Origin: Phycisphaerales bacterium UBA2421
GTDB lineage: Bacteria; Planctomycetota; Phycisphaerae; Tepidisphaerales; Tepidisphaeraceae
Direction: 5' to 3'
Assembly: GCA_002343075.1 (NCBI GenBank)
Contig: DDRH01000013.1
Location: 1-50,150 of the forward strand
Length of the DNA stretch: 50,150 nt
The notes below the pieces were generated by a model, which saw only the letters and a program-made list of their open reading frames with translations, had not been told where the DNA came from and did not search any database. This document shows positions 17,570 to 26,504 of this stretch, piece by piece. The position numbers and the translations under genes are program-made. How positions within the stretch are numbered: position 1 is the first letter of the stretch; every line of letters starts with the position of its first letter.

Positions 17570-18073
17570 TCATCCCGCGGTGCGGCGCGGAACGCTCGTG
17601 CGCTGGTTGGCGTGGCCGACGGTCTGGCTGTGCGGCGCGCCGTGCCCGCCGGGCAGGTTGGGGCGCTTGCCACCGGTGCCTTCGCTGTGTTGATCGATCA
17701 ACTCGCCGGCGACCGCCGAGGCGGGTTTTGCCAGATCGCTCTTGATCTGCGAAATGCTCGCGGTGTTTTCGGCTTGCATCTGGTGCCGGCCTTTGGCGCG
17801 AGCCAGCAGGAAGTTGGCCGCGGACGATGCGAGCAGGCCCGAGTCAACAAGCCCCCCGCCCATGAGCGCGGGCTTTGCGGCGGGCTTTTTTGCTGCGGGG
17901 CGCTTATCCGCAGGTGCCGCTTGCGCCGCCTTCACTGGCGCCGGTTTGGCCGGGGCTGCTTTGACAGGCGCAGTCGCGCCGAGTTCAGATTTCCCCGCCG
18001 CCGATTTCTTCGCTGCTTTCGGCTTCTCTGCATTGACCGTAGCATTATCGGACTTTTTTGGAGTCTTGGCCAT
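17570..18073 (-). CDS. Ala/Lys/Pro-rich protein of unknown function
   Basis: The 167-residue product begins MAKTPKKSD after a GAGGAAAG site. The first ~85 residues are low-complexity Lys-Ala-Pro repeats (AKKSAAGK, APAKPAPVKAA, AAKKPAAKPA) like the tails of histone-H1-like or nucleoid-binding proteins. Residues 70-115 form a more ordered stretch (LMGGGLVDSGLLASSAANFLLARAKG), and the end is Gly/His/Pro-rich. It lies 80 bp downstream of obgE on the same strand. Nucleic-acid binding is a guess from charge. Confidence 0.6.
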   Translation of the reverse strand: MAKTPKKSDNATVNAEKPKAAKKSAAGKSELGATAPVKAAPAKPAPVKAAQAAPADKRPAAKKPAAKPALMGGGLVDSGLLASSAANFLLARAKGRHQMQAENTASISQIKSDLAKPASAVAGELIDQHSEGTGGKRPNLPGGHGAPHSQTVGHANQRTSVPRRTAG

Positions 18074-18153
18074 CGTTGTCTTTCCTCTGCTCGTACTTCA
18101 CTCTCTATCGGAATCTCGACCGATCCAGCCACACGCGCCGCAGGATTCATCCC

Positions 18154-19456
<1,303 letters not shown>

Positions 19457-19717
19457 CTAGTTCTTGGCACCCGCGGGCACTTCTTCGCGAACATGCACCT
19501 TCCGTCCCTGGAACTCGACCTTGCCATCCTTGAGCGCGAAGATGGTGTAATCGCTTCCCAGGCCGACGTTGAATCCGGGGTGATACTGCGTGCCGCGTTG
19601 GCGCACGATGATGCCACCTGCGGGCACAAACTGCCCGCCGTAGACTTTGACACCACGGTACTGCGGATTGCTATCGCGGCCGTTGCGAGACGAACCGCCG
19701 CCTTTCTTATGAGCCAT
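19457..19717 (-). CDS. rpmA: 50S ribosomal protein bL27
   Basis: The 86-residue sequence is a standard bL27: [20 protein letters not shown] at the N-terminus (the tail that reaches the peptidyl-transferase centre), [22 protein letters not shown] in the middle, and [14 protein letters not shown]. The length is typical (85-90). The usual upstream partner rplU (bL21) is not in the 490 bp upstream, so the gene order is reduced to rpmA-obgE here. Confidence 0.97.
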   Translation of the reverse strand: MAHKKGGGSSRNGRDSNPQYRGVKVYGGQFVPAGGIIVRQRGTQYHPGFNVGLGSDYTIFALKDGKVEFQGRKVHVREEVPAGAKN

Positions 19718-20208
19718 GACAACCGTCCTGTCGAATAGAAAATACGCCTCTTCCGTCTTCAGAAAGGCGAGCCAAGTTTTATACCTCCGCTAGCCACCCG
19801 AGGCAAGCGCCCACGACCCGGCGTAGCGGAATGCCCGGTGCGCGCACCCGAAATGTCGGCGGATCATCGACTTCGCCGAAATGGCTTCAAAGCGTAAGTC
19901 TATTCTTGGCAGACACTTGAGTCATTCTTTCTGGTCCTTCAGCCCGCAAATTTAAGTAGAAAAGCGTATTTTCAAAAATCGGGCATTTTCGGGCATCTCC
20001 GGGCACACGCCCTCATCGCGGAATCTCCTCCCCCATTCATCATTCATAATTCATCATTCATCCTTTCCCCCTCTACCCCCCGCGCTGCGCCACGAGTCGC
20101 GCACAGCGCAGCGCCGAGCAGTTTTTTTTGCCCGAGGTGTCACTACATGATTCTTTGCCACGTTGTGCGAGCGACAGATAGTGAGAGGAAGCCCCGCAAC
20201 AACCTCGC
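19718..20208. other. Gene-free region upstream of rpmA with short repeats and an orphan hairpin
   Basis: No open frame with coding character is seen. The region contains three copies of CGGGCA within 19979-20006, a 13-bp direct repeat ATTCATCATTCAT at 20035-20047 and 20049-20061, and a hairpin followed by a T-run (20082-20129). The rpmA promoter should lie in 19718-19800 on the minus strand, but no clear -35/-10 pair could be assigned. Confidence 0.5.
20082..20129 (+). terminator. Hairpin plus T-run without an upstream plus-strand gene
   Basis: GCGCTGCGC (20082-20090) pairs exactly with GCGCAGCGC (20106-20114), followed after seven bases by eight T residues. This looks like an intrinsic terminator for plus-strand transcription, but no plus-strand gene ends before it. 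On the minus strand it lies 80 bp after the anti-sigma gene but has no T-run in that direction. It may end an unannotated RNA. Confidence 0.4.
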
Positions 20209-20637
20209 TCAGTTCTTCTTCTTGAGAAGTCTGAGCCGGCGGCCTTTGTTGGAGTATTCGACTTCTGTCATATATGCCTCCATGAGCAGAAGCCCTCGGC
20301 CTGAACATTTGGTGAGATTTTCGTCGGCGGTGGGGTCGGGGACTTTGCTTCGGTCGAAGCCGGGGCCTTCGTCCTCGATGGTGATCTCGACTTGCTGCGC
20401 GCCCACCTCGGCGCGGACGTGCACCGACTTTTTCGGGTCGAGCTTGTTGCCGTGCTTGACGGCGTTCACCAGCGCCTCTTCCAGCGAGAGTTTAATGCCG
20501 AAGATGGCGTCGTCGGCGTAGCCATGATCATGCACCGCCTGCATGATCTGCTGCTGCACGGCCCGGGTCTGGGCCAGGTCAGACGGGAAATCGAATTTCA
20601 ACTTGACAGGCTGCACTCGGGTTCGCCGCTCCGACAC
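20209..20637 (-). CDS. RsbW-type anti-sigma factor / serine kinase (HATPase)
   Basis: This GHKL ATPase belongs to the RsbW/SpoIIAB family, which binds a sigma factor or phosphorylates the STAS antagonist. Motifs: N-box EEALVNAVKHGN, G1 box DEGPGFD and G2 box GRGLLLMEAYM. The start is uncertain. The open frame extends to 20799, inside the upstream STAS gene, but the GTG at 20637 (VSERRTRVQPVKLKF) is the first reasonable start after that gene's stop at 20693 and gives 142 residues, the family's normal size. It lies 55 bp after the STAS gene, forming the usual antagonist/kinase pair. No sigma factor or PP2C phosphatase gene is nearby. Confidence 0.85.
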   Translation of the reverse strand: MSERRTRVQPVKLKFDFPSDLAQTRAVQQQIMQAVHDHGYADDAIFGIKLSLEEALVNAVKHGNKLDPKKSVHVRAEVGAQQVEITIEDEGPGFDRSKVPDPTADENLTKCSGRGLLLMEAYMTEVEYSNKGRRLRLLKKKN

Positions 20638-20692
20638 GATCTTAACGCGCTGGCGCGCGGGCAATTTGCTGTCGCCCGGGCGCGACGACAGA

Positions 20693-21052
20693 CTACAGAA
20701 AACTACCCAGCGCCTCTTCTCGGGTCGGTAGAATCTTGAACAGCTTGTTAAGCTTCGTAATGACAAACACTTCCATGATCTGCGGTTTGATATTGGCAAG
20801 CCGCAACTGGCCGTTTTTGCTCTTCACGCGGTTATTGGTGTTAATCAACATTCCCAGCGCAGCCGACGAGAGGTGGTCGACGGTTACAAAATCAAGGAGC
20901 AGGCTGGGCCTTTCCGCTTCATCGATGAGGGAATCGAGCGTCTTGCGAATGTCCTCAATGTTGGCTTCGTCCAGAATCTTGTTATTGGTGAACTCAACGA
21001 TTTGAATATTCTTATGTGAAACGACAGAAATCGGCGGAATCGGTTCGGACAT
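20693..21052 (-). CDS. STAS-domain anti-sigma factor antagonist (RsbV/SpoIIAA type)
   Basis: The 119-residue protein is a single STAS domain: IQIVEFTNNKILDEANIEDIRKTL, then LLLDFVTVDHLSSAALGMLI, where the Ser pair at about 67-68 is the site that RsbW-type kinases phosphorylate. The following NRVKSKNGQLRLANIKPQIMEVF is typical. Unphosphorylated antagonists bind the kinase and free the sigma factor. It is the first gene of a two-gene unit with the HATPase at 20209. Confidence 0.9.
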   Translation of the reverse strand: MSEPIPPISVVSHKNIQIVEFTNNKILDEANIEDIRKTLDSLIDEAERPSLLLDFVTVDHLSSAALGMLINTNNRVKSKNGQLRLANIKPQIMEVFVITKLNKLFKILPTREEALGSFL

Positions 21053-21325
21053 GTGCGTTCATCCCGGTGAACTCACCGGCTGTTTCAATTGCCGCCGGTT
21101 TGCATCGTAAACAGTAAGACCGTGCTTTGGGGGTGTCAAGCGCCCGGCCGGCGGTTGCAAAGGCTTACAGGCGGACAAATTGCGGTGAAACTCCAGCTAT
21201 GTTGGCGTCATGCGTGGCGCGTCGATCCACCCGCTGTTTTCATTCCTCTTTGCCCCTGACGCGGGTTGATGGAGCATCGGCTATGATTTCTGCAGGTGAG
21301 GTATATCGCAGAGGGAATCGGACGG

Positions 21326-22360
21326 ATGAATTCTGAAGTGTTTGATGCGGTGATCGTCGGTGCCGGTCCTATCGGAATCGAGCTGGCCGTGCGGCTGAAG
21401 CAGGCGAAGCTGCGCTACGCACATTTCGATGCGAGGCAAGTTGGCTACACGATCAGTTGGTTTCCACCGCTGACACATTTTTTCTCGTCGAACGAGCGCA
21501 TCGCGATCGCCGGGGTGCCGCTGCAAACTGCGACGCAGGAAAAGGCGACGCGCGAAGAATATCTGGCATACCTGCGATCGATCGTGCTTCAGTTTGATTT
21601 GAAGATTCACACTTACGAACCGGTCACATCGATCGCACGGCAGGCCGACGGCGCATTTGCCCTCACAACCCGCCCGCGCGGCGGGCAGACGCGCATGATG
21701 AGGGCAAAAAACGTCATTCTCTGCACCGGCGGCACTGATCGCCCGCGCCGTCTGGGCATACCCGGGGAAAATCTCCCGCACGTGTCGAGCTACTTCCAGG
21801 ACCCGCACGCCTATTTTCAACAAAACACGCTCATTATCGGCGGAAAGAACTCTGCCGTTGAGTCAGCATTGCGTTGCCACCACGCAGGCGCGCGGGTGAC
21901 GATCAGCTACCGCCGCGAGCGACTGCCTCAGAAGAGCATCAAGTATTGGTTGATGCCGGAGATCGAGGGGTTGAACGAGTCGAAACGGATTGCCGTACAC
22001 TTTAGCACGGTTCCAGTCGCCATCACGCCGACGCACGTGACGCTTCGCCGGCAAAATGACACGTTCGACGTACCGGCCGACTTTGTCCTGTCGCTGATAG
22101 GATATGAGCAGGACAATGCCCTGCTGAAGCAGGTTGGCGTGGAACTGCACGGCGAGTCGCAAACTCCGCGCTTTGACCCGCAGACGATGCAGACCAATAT
22201 CCCCGGCATCTACGTCGCGGGCACCGCCGTCGGGGGAACGCAGGATCGATACACCGTGTTCATTGAGAATTGTCATGTTCACGTCGACCGGATTGTGTCT
22301 GCAGTCACTGGTCGGCATACAATCATCGACGCAGCTACCTACAGCGAGCCGGAGAGCTAA
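21326..22360 (+). CDS. YpdA-like FAD/NADPH disulfide reductase
   Basis: The start at 21326 (MNSEVFDAVIVGAGPIGIE) puts the FAD Rossmann motif GAGPIG at residues 12-17; an in-frame GTG at 21296 is an alternative. A second Rossmann motif, LIIGGKNSAVESALRC, lies near residue 170. This is the distinctive GGKNSA form of the YpdA (bacillithiol disulfide reductase, Bdr) family, as are IKYWLMPEIEGL and YVAGTAVGGTQDRYTVFIENCHVH near the C-terminus. No redox CxxC is present, as in YpdA. Known family members reduce bacillithiol disulfide with NADPH. Whether this organism makes bacillithiol is unknown, so the substrate is inferred. Confidence 0.8.
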   Translation: MNSEVFDAVIVGAGPIGIELAVRLKQAKLRYAHFDARQVGYTISWFPPLTHFFSSNERIAIAGVPLQTATQEKATREEYLAYLRSIVLQFDLKIHTYEPVTSIARQADGAFALTTRPRGGQTRMMRAKNVILCTGGTDRPRRLGIPGENLPHVSSYFQDPHAYFQQNTLIIGGKNSAVESALRCHHAGARVTISYRRERLPQKSIKYWLMPEIEGLNESKRIAVHFSTVPVAITPTHVTLRRQNDTFDVPADFVLSLIGYEQDNALLKQVGVELHGESQTPRFDPQTMQTNIPGIYVAGTAVGGTQDRYTVFIENCHVHVDRIVSAVTGRHTIIDAATYSEPES

Positions 22361-22470
22361 ATGTGGCTGATCGGCACAGTCGGGCGGCTGCGGCGATGAC
22401 AGAAGGTGAGATGCCGGAGACATGAAGGTCGCCGCACGCGTTCAACTCCCGAGAATTCTGGACAGCACGA

Positions 22471-22722
22471 ATGGGCTTTGAGTTTTCCAATCTGTTCGGT
22501 ACCGCCCGCGGTCGGCGCTTGCCGGAGGTTGCGCCGATCGAGCATGTGCAGCTTCAGCGGCCCATGCAACGGCTGATGGATTTCACCGGCATGAGCATCG
22601 ACGACATCGTTAACTGCCCCATCGCCAAGCGAAGTGTGTTGGGTTACTATAAGTTGCATCGCTGGGTCGAGCGGCAGTCGGAAGTGACTGAGCTTGAACG
22701 ACAGTGGAACAACATTCGTTAA
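22471..22722 (+). CDS. Small protein of unknown function
   Basis: The 83-residue product reads MGFEFSNLFGTARGRRLPEV and then RPMQRLMDFTGMSIDDIVNCPIAKRSVLGYYKLHRWVERQSEVTELE, split over predicted helices. It is mostly helical and has no signal peptide. It lies 110 bp after the YpdA-like gene and 32 bp before the DUF4920 lipoprotein gene on the same strand. No family recognised. Confidence 0.5.
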   Translation: MGFEFSNLFGTARGRRLPEVAPIEHVQLQRPMQRLMDFTGMSIDDIVNCPIAKRSVLGYYKLHRWVERQSEVTELERQWNNIR

Positions 22723-22754
22723 GATACGATCCATTTTTCGACTGGAGAATTGCT

Positions 22755-23282
22755 ATGAACCGCGTGATCAAGCTGATTGCAATCGGAACCCTCGCCACCC
22801 TGGTAGCCGGATGCGGCACGAAATCATCACATACGGCTGAATCGGCGTCGGCCGGCGCGGCGCAGTCGAGCGCGGTTTATGCGTCTTTCGGCTCGCCGGT
22901 AAATCCGGAGGGTAGCGCCATCCCCGCGGCGAAGTTGCTGGGAGATGTGTCGCAATACGAGGGCAAGCCGGTGCGCGTCGCCGGGACGGTGAGCAAGGTT
23001 TGCGCGAAAAAAGGCTGCTGGCTGGAAATGACCGACGGCGGCAAGCCGTTGTTCGTCAAATTCACCTGCCCTGTCGATGGGCGACTCATTCCACTCGACG
23101 CTGTTGGCAAGCCGGCAATTGTCGAAGGCGAACTGGCGATCAAGGAAATCAGCGAAGACGACGCGCGTCACATCGCCGAAGAAGGCGGAAAGACGCCTGA
23201 CGAGGTCGCCAGGATTGTCGGCCCGCAGAAGCAGATCACCATGAAGTCGCCGGGCGCGATTGTGTTTGGGCTGGCGAAGTAA
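22755..23282 (+). CDS. DUF4920-domain lipoprotein
   Basis: The ATG at 22755 follows GGAG (22744-22747). The 175-residue product has a lipoprotein signal (MNRVIKLIAIGTLATLVAGC, lipobox LVAGC, Cys20), a short Ser/Ala-rich linker, and a small beta-rich domain. That domain contains YEGKPVRVAGTVSKVCAKKGCWLEM, the hallmark of DUF4920 (V-C-x-K-x-G-C-W), and a further Cys in KFTCPVDG. The fold is OB-like. Its role is unknown; the conserved cysteines suggest metal binding or redox. The protein should be anchored facing the periplasm. Confidence 0.82.
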   Translation: MNRVIKLIAIGTLATLVAGCGTKSSHTAESASAGAAQSSAVYASFGSPVNPEGSAIPAAKLLGDVSQYEGKPVRVAGTVSKVCAKKGCWLEMTDGGKPLFVKFTCPVDGRLIPLDAVGKPAIVEGELAIKEISEDDARHIAEEGGKTPDEVARIVGPQKQITMKSPGAIVFGLAK

Positions 23283-23588
23283 TCGCGCCATTCGCGGCCG
23301 CTGCGGATTGGTCGCAAGAACTGCCTGCGGGTTTCACCCCCCGACACGGAAAAACCCTTCCCCGCCGAGGGGATGCTGGCAATCGAGATTGGGCGCGCCG
23401 GGTATCGCACCGGGTGGGCATTGTGAAACTGGGCGAACTTTATTGCCGAAATTCTACAATTCTGATGAAGAACCAAAGTTTCGGTTGACGCATTTCGATA
23501 TTCGGGGCATAATTATAGAAGTTATAGCAACGGTCATCGTAGTCCCGACGAGCGGGGCGATGCCCGCCTGCGAATTCAAGGCAATTTC
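23283..23588. other. Intergenic region upstream of the GntR gene
   Basis: No gene seen. It holds the promoter at 23485-23513. Just downstream of the -10 element is the direct repeat TTATA-gaag-TTATA, which could be part of an operator for the adjacent regulator; this is only a suggestion. Confidence 0.4.
23485..23513 (+). promoter_or_regulatory. Sigma70-type promoter of the GntR-type regulator
   Basis: TTGACG (23485-23490) and CATAAT (23508-23513) are 17 bp apart, 76 bp upstream of the ATG at 23589. Five of six bases match the consensus in each element. Confidence 0.6.
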
Positions 23589-24677
23589 ATGTCGGTAAAA
23601 ACGCTACGACCGATCGCGCCTCAACCCGGACGGCCTCTTTATATCACGGCACGAGACGCTGTCAGAGAAGCCATCGACCGAGGCGTTTTCACGCCCGGCG
23701 AGCAGATGCCCTCCACAAAAGAGTTATCGTGCCAACTCGCGGTCTCGCTGGTCACCGCACACAGGGCACTGCAGGAACTCGTCAGCACCGGTGTGCTCAG
23801 CCGGTCGCAGGGCCGCGGTACGTTTGTTCACGAACGCTATCTCGAACGTAAGAAAACCCTGGCTGATACGCGCGTAGGCCTGATTTTCCATGCCGAATCA
23901 TCCTTAGCCGATTATTTTCACAGCCAGATTCTCGAAGGCGTACGTCAGGCATCGCAGCACCTCGCGGTCGATCTGATCATGTTGCGATACGGAGAAGACA
24001 TTCGCGGTGAGTGCAACGGCTATCTTTTCGTCAATCCGCTGGGCGACGAAGCCGAGCATCTTTCGGGCATTGCCAAACCCAAGCAGCCGATCATGGCGAT
24101 CGGCGCGAAGGTGAGTAACAAGCGGGTGAGTTGCGTCGATGTAGACAACGTCGATCTCGCCCGACAAGCGGTTGCGCACCTGATTCGGCTCGGACACACG
24201 CAGATTGCGTATGTGGGTGGTGCCGACGAAATCAGCAATTCGCACGACCGCTGGAGCGGCTTTCTCGCCGCTTGCACGGAGCGGGGCATTCGCCCGAAGA
24301 ACGAGCACATTATCAAGGGTGTTTCGTGGCGGCTGGAAGAGCGCGAGCGGCTTGAGTTGATCCGCGTGCTGTCGGGCCCCTCGCGGCCGACCGCGGTCTT
24401 TGCCGCGGGGTATTATTTCGCGCTGGATGTGTACGGCGCGGCAGGAACGGTGGGAATTCGGATTCCAGACGACATTTCCGTCGTCGGCGTGGACGATCCC
24501 CCGTCGGCGGCCCACCTTTCCCCGCCGATGACCACGCTGCGCCAGCCGCTGGTGCAAGTGGGCCACTCCGCCGTCACCACACTTTACGAGCAGATCCAGG
24601 GAACACGCGTCGAACCAGCCCAGCGGACACTCTGGGCAGAACTGGTCGTCCGCCGATCGAGCGGGCCGGTGAAGTAG
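23589..24677 (+). CDS. GntR-family regulator with LacI/GalR-type sugar sensor (AraR-like)
   Basis: The 362-residue protein fuses an N-terminal GntR winged helix (about residues 12-80: AREAI-like helix, GEQMPSTKELSCQLAVSLVTAHRALQEL, GVLSRSQGRGTFV) to a LacI-type periplasmic-binding-protein domain (TRVGLIFHAE near 95, CVDVDNVDLARQAVAHLIRLGHTQIAYVGG near 180, and PDDISVVGVDD near 290). This is the AraR/GntR-LacI hybrid architecture, in which a sugar ligand releases DNA. It precedes, on the same strand, an FAD oxidoreductase and an acetyltransferase-like membrane protein, its likely targets. Confidence 0.9.
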   Translation: MSVKTLRPIAPQPGRPLYITARDAVREAIDRGVFTPGEQMPSTKELSCQLAVSLVTAHRALQELVSTGVLSRSQGRGTFVHERYLERKKTLADTRVGLIFHAESSLADYFHSQILEGVRQASQHLAVDLIMLRYGEDIRGECNGYLFVNPLGDEAEHLSGIAKPKQPIMAIGAKVSNKRVSCVDVDNVDLARQAVAHLIRLGHTQIAYVGGADEISNSHDRWSGFLAACTERGIRPKNEHIIKGVSWRLEERERLELIRVLSGPSRPTAVFAAGYYFALDVYGAAGTVGIRIPDDISVVGVDDPPSAAHLSPPMTTLRQPLVQVGHSAVTTLYEQIQGTRVEPAQRTLWAELVVRRSSGPVK

Positions 24678-24815
24678 CCTGATTTGTCCTGTCCGGAAAG
24701 ACGGTGCAGGACAGATCGCGCAGACGGCGACACAACAAGTCTGCGATGAGCGGGTCTTCGCGCACTACAGACCTCGACTCGTCCGTCGATGCACACCTTC
24801 AACCCGGAGCCAACC

Positions 24816-26486
24816 GTGCCAGAAATCAGAACTCCGATTGCAATCATCGGCGGCGGCTGCGGCGGGACGGCGGCGGCGCTGGCCATCGCGCGCAACGGCG
24901 GCTACTGCGTCATCACCGAACCAACCGACTGGCTCGGCGGCCAACTCACCGTGCAGGCTGTCCCGCCTGATGAAAACCGCTGGATCGAAGGCGGCGATGC
25001 TCACAATCATGCTCCGCCCGATTTCTTCGGCGGAACGCGCGCCTACCTCCAGTTTAGAAACGACGTTCGCCGGTGGTATCGCGACAATCGCCCCCTCACC
25101 CCGGCGGCCCGGGCGAATCCGCGGCTTAACCCGGGCAATGGCTGGGTAAGCCACCTCTGCTGCGAACCGCGCGTGGCACACGCTGTACTGCAGGCGCAAC
25201 TGGCCCCGCACATCGCCGCTGGCCGGGTGCGCGTGCTTTACTATGCCGCCCCAACATCGGCGACGACCGATGGCGATCGGGTGACGTCGGTCACACTGAC
25301 CAACACGCAAACCGACGAGACCATTACCCTCCTCGCCGACTATTTTCTTGACGCAACCGAACTAGGCGATCTATATCCGCTGGCCGGCATCGAATACATG
25401 GCAGGTGCCGAACATGCCAGTGATTTTGGGGAGTTGCACGGAAGGACCGATCACGCCGATCCGCTCGATCAGCAGGCGATCAGTTGGTGTTTCGCGATCG
25501 AACATCGCCCCGGCGAAGACCACACCATCGCCCGACCCGAGAACTACAATTGGTGGCGCGACTATGTACCTCAACTCGATCACGCCTGGCCGGGCGCGCT
25601 TTTTAGTTGGACGATCGTCGGCGGCGATCATCATGAGGCGCGCGATTTTGCGTTTATCCCGTGGCCGCACGAGCCGAAGGAAAACGAGCTGGAAATGTGG
25701 CGATACCGCCGCATTGTCGACCGCAGCATCTACGACGACGATGCCGCACCGCCCGATGTGGCGCTCATTAACATGGTGCAGATGGACTACTGGCAGAAAC
25801 CGCTGCTGGAAGTCACCGCCGGGGAGCAGGCCGACGCCATGGCCGGGGCGCGCGAGCAGAGCCTTTGCTTTCTTTACTGGATGCAGGCCGACGCGCCTCG
25901 GTTTGATGGCAAGGGTGTCGGCTATCCGGGGCTGCGCCTGCGCGGCGACGAACTCGGGACCGCCGACGGATTCGCCAAGCGGCCCTATATCCGTGAACCG
26001 CGCCGGTTGCGAGCCCGCACGATCGTCACCGAAGCGCACATCGGCACCGAGCAGCGCCGACTGGAAAGGCGACCCCGGCAGAGCGTCATGGCCTGGGGCA
26101 TGGCCGAGCCGTTTGCCGACTCGGTGGGAATCGGCCATTACAAGCTCGATCTTCACCCCAGCACCGCCCACCGCGGATCGCTCTATGTACAATCGGCCCC
26201 CTTTCGCATCCCGATGGGCGCACTCATACCGCAGCGGGTGCGGAATGTCATTGCGGCGGGCAAGGCGATTGGCGTCACCCACATCACCAACGGCGCCTAT
26301 CGAATGCACACTACCGAGTGGAACAACGGCGAAGCCGCGGGACTGCTGGCGTTTTATTGCGTCGCCACCAACACCGAGCCGGCGGCGGTGCATGACGATC
26401 TGCCAAAAATCCGCGAACTTCAATCGCGACTGGCCAGCGAAGGCATCCCGATGAGCTGGCCTTGGGAGACGCGCGAAGGATTGTAA
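24816..26486 (+). CDS. FAD-dependent oxidoreductase (FAD_oxidored family)
   Basis: The GTG at 24816 is preferred because GGAG (24806-24809) lies six bases upstream; an in-frame ATG at 24789 has no such site. The 556-residue product opens with PIAIIGGGCGGTAAALAIAR (FAD Rossmann motif) and TDWLGGQLTVQAVPPDE, typical of PF12831-type flavoproteins, which are common in planctomycete polysaccharide-use loci. DATELGDLYPLAGIEY and the C-terminal IAAGKAIGVTHITNGAYRMH bind the dinucleotide. There is no signal peptide. The substrate is unknown. It ends 18 bp before the acetyltransferase-like gene. Confidence 0.82.
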   Translation: MPEIRTPIAIIGGGCGGTAAALAIARNGGYCVITEPTDWLGGQLTVQAVPPDENRWIEGGDAHNHAPPDFFGGTRAYLQFRNDVRRWYRDNRPLTPAARANPRLNPGNGWVSHLCCEPRVAHAVLQAQLAPHIAAGRVRVLYYAAPTSATTDGDRVTSVTLTNTQTDETITLLADYFLDATELGDLYPLAGIEYMAGAEHASDFGELHGRTDHADPLDQQAISWCFAIEHRPGEDHTIARPENYNWWRDYVPQLDHAWPGALFSWTIVGGDHHEARDFAFIPWPHEPKENELEMWRYRRIVDRSIYDDDAAPPDVALINMVQMDYWQKPLLEVTAGEQADAMAGAREQSLCFLYWMQADAPRFDGKGVGYPGLRLRGDELGTADGFAKRPYIREPRRLRARTIVTEAHIGTEQRRLERRPRQSVMAWGMAEPFADSVGIGHYKLDLHPSTAHRGSLYVQSAPFRIPMGALIPQRVRNVIAAGKAIGVTHITNGAYRMHTTEWNNGEAAGLLAFYCVATNTEPAAVHDDLPKIRELQSRLASEGIPMSWPWETREGL

Positions 26487-26504
26487 CGCTCTCAATTGCG
26501 ATTC

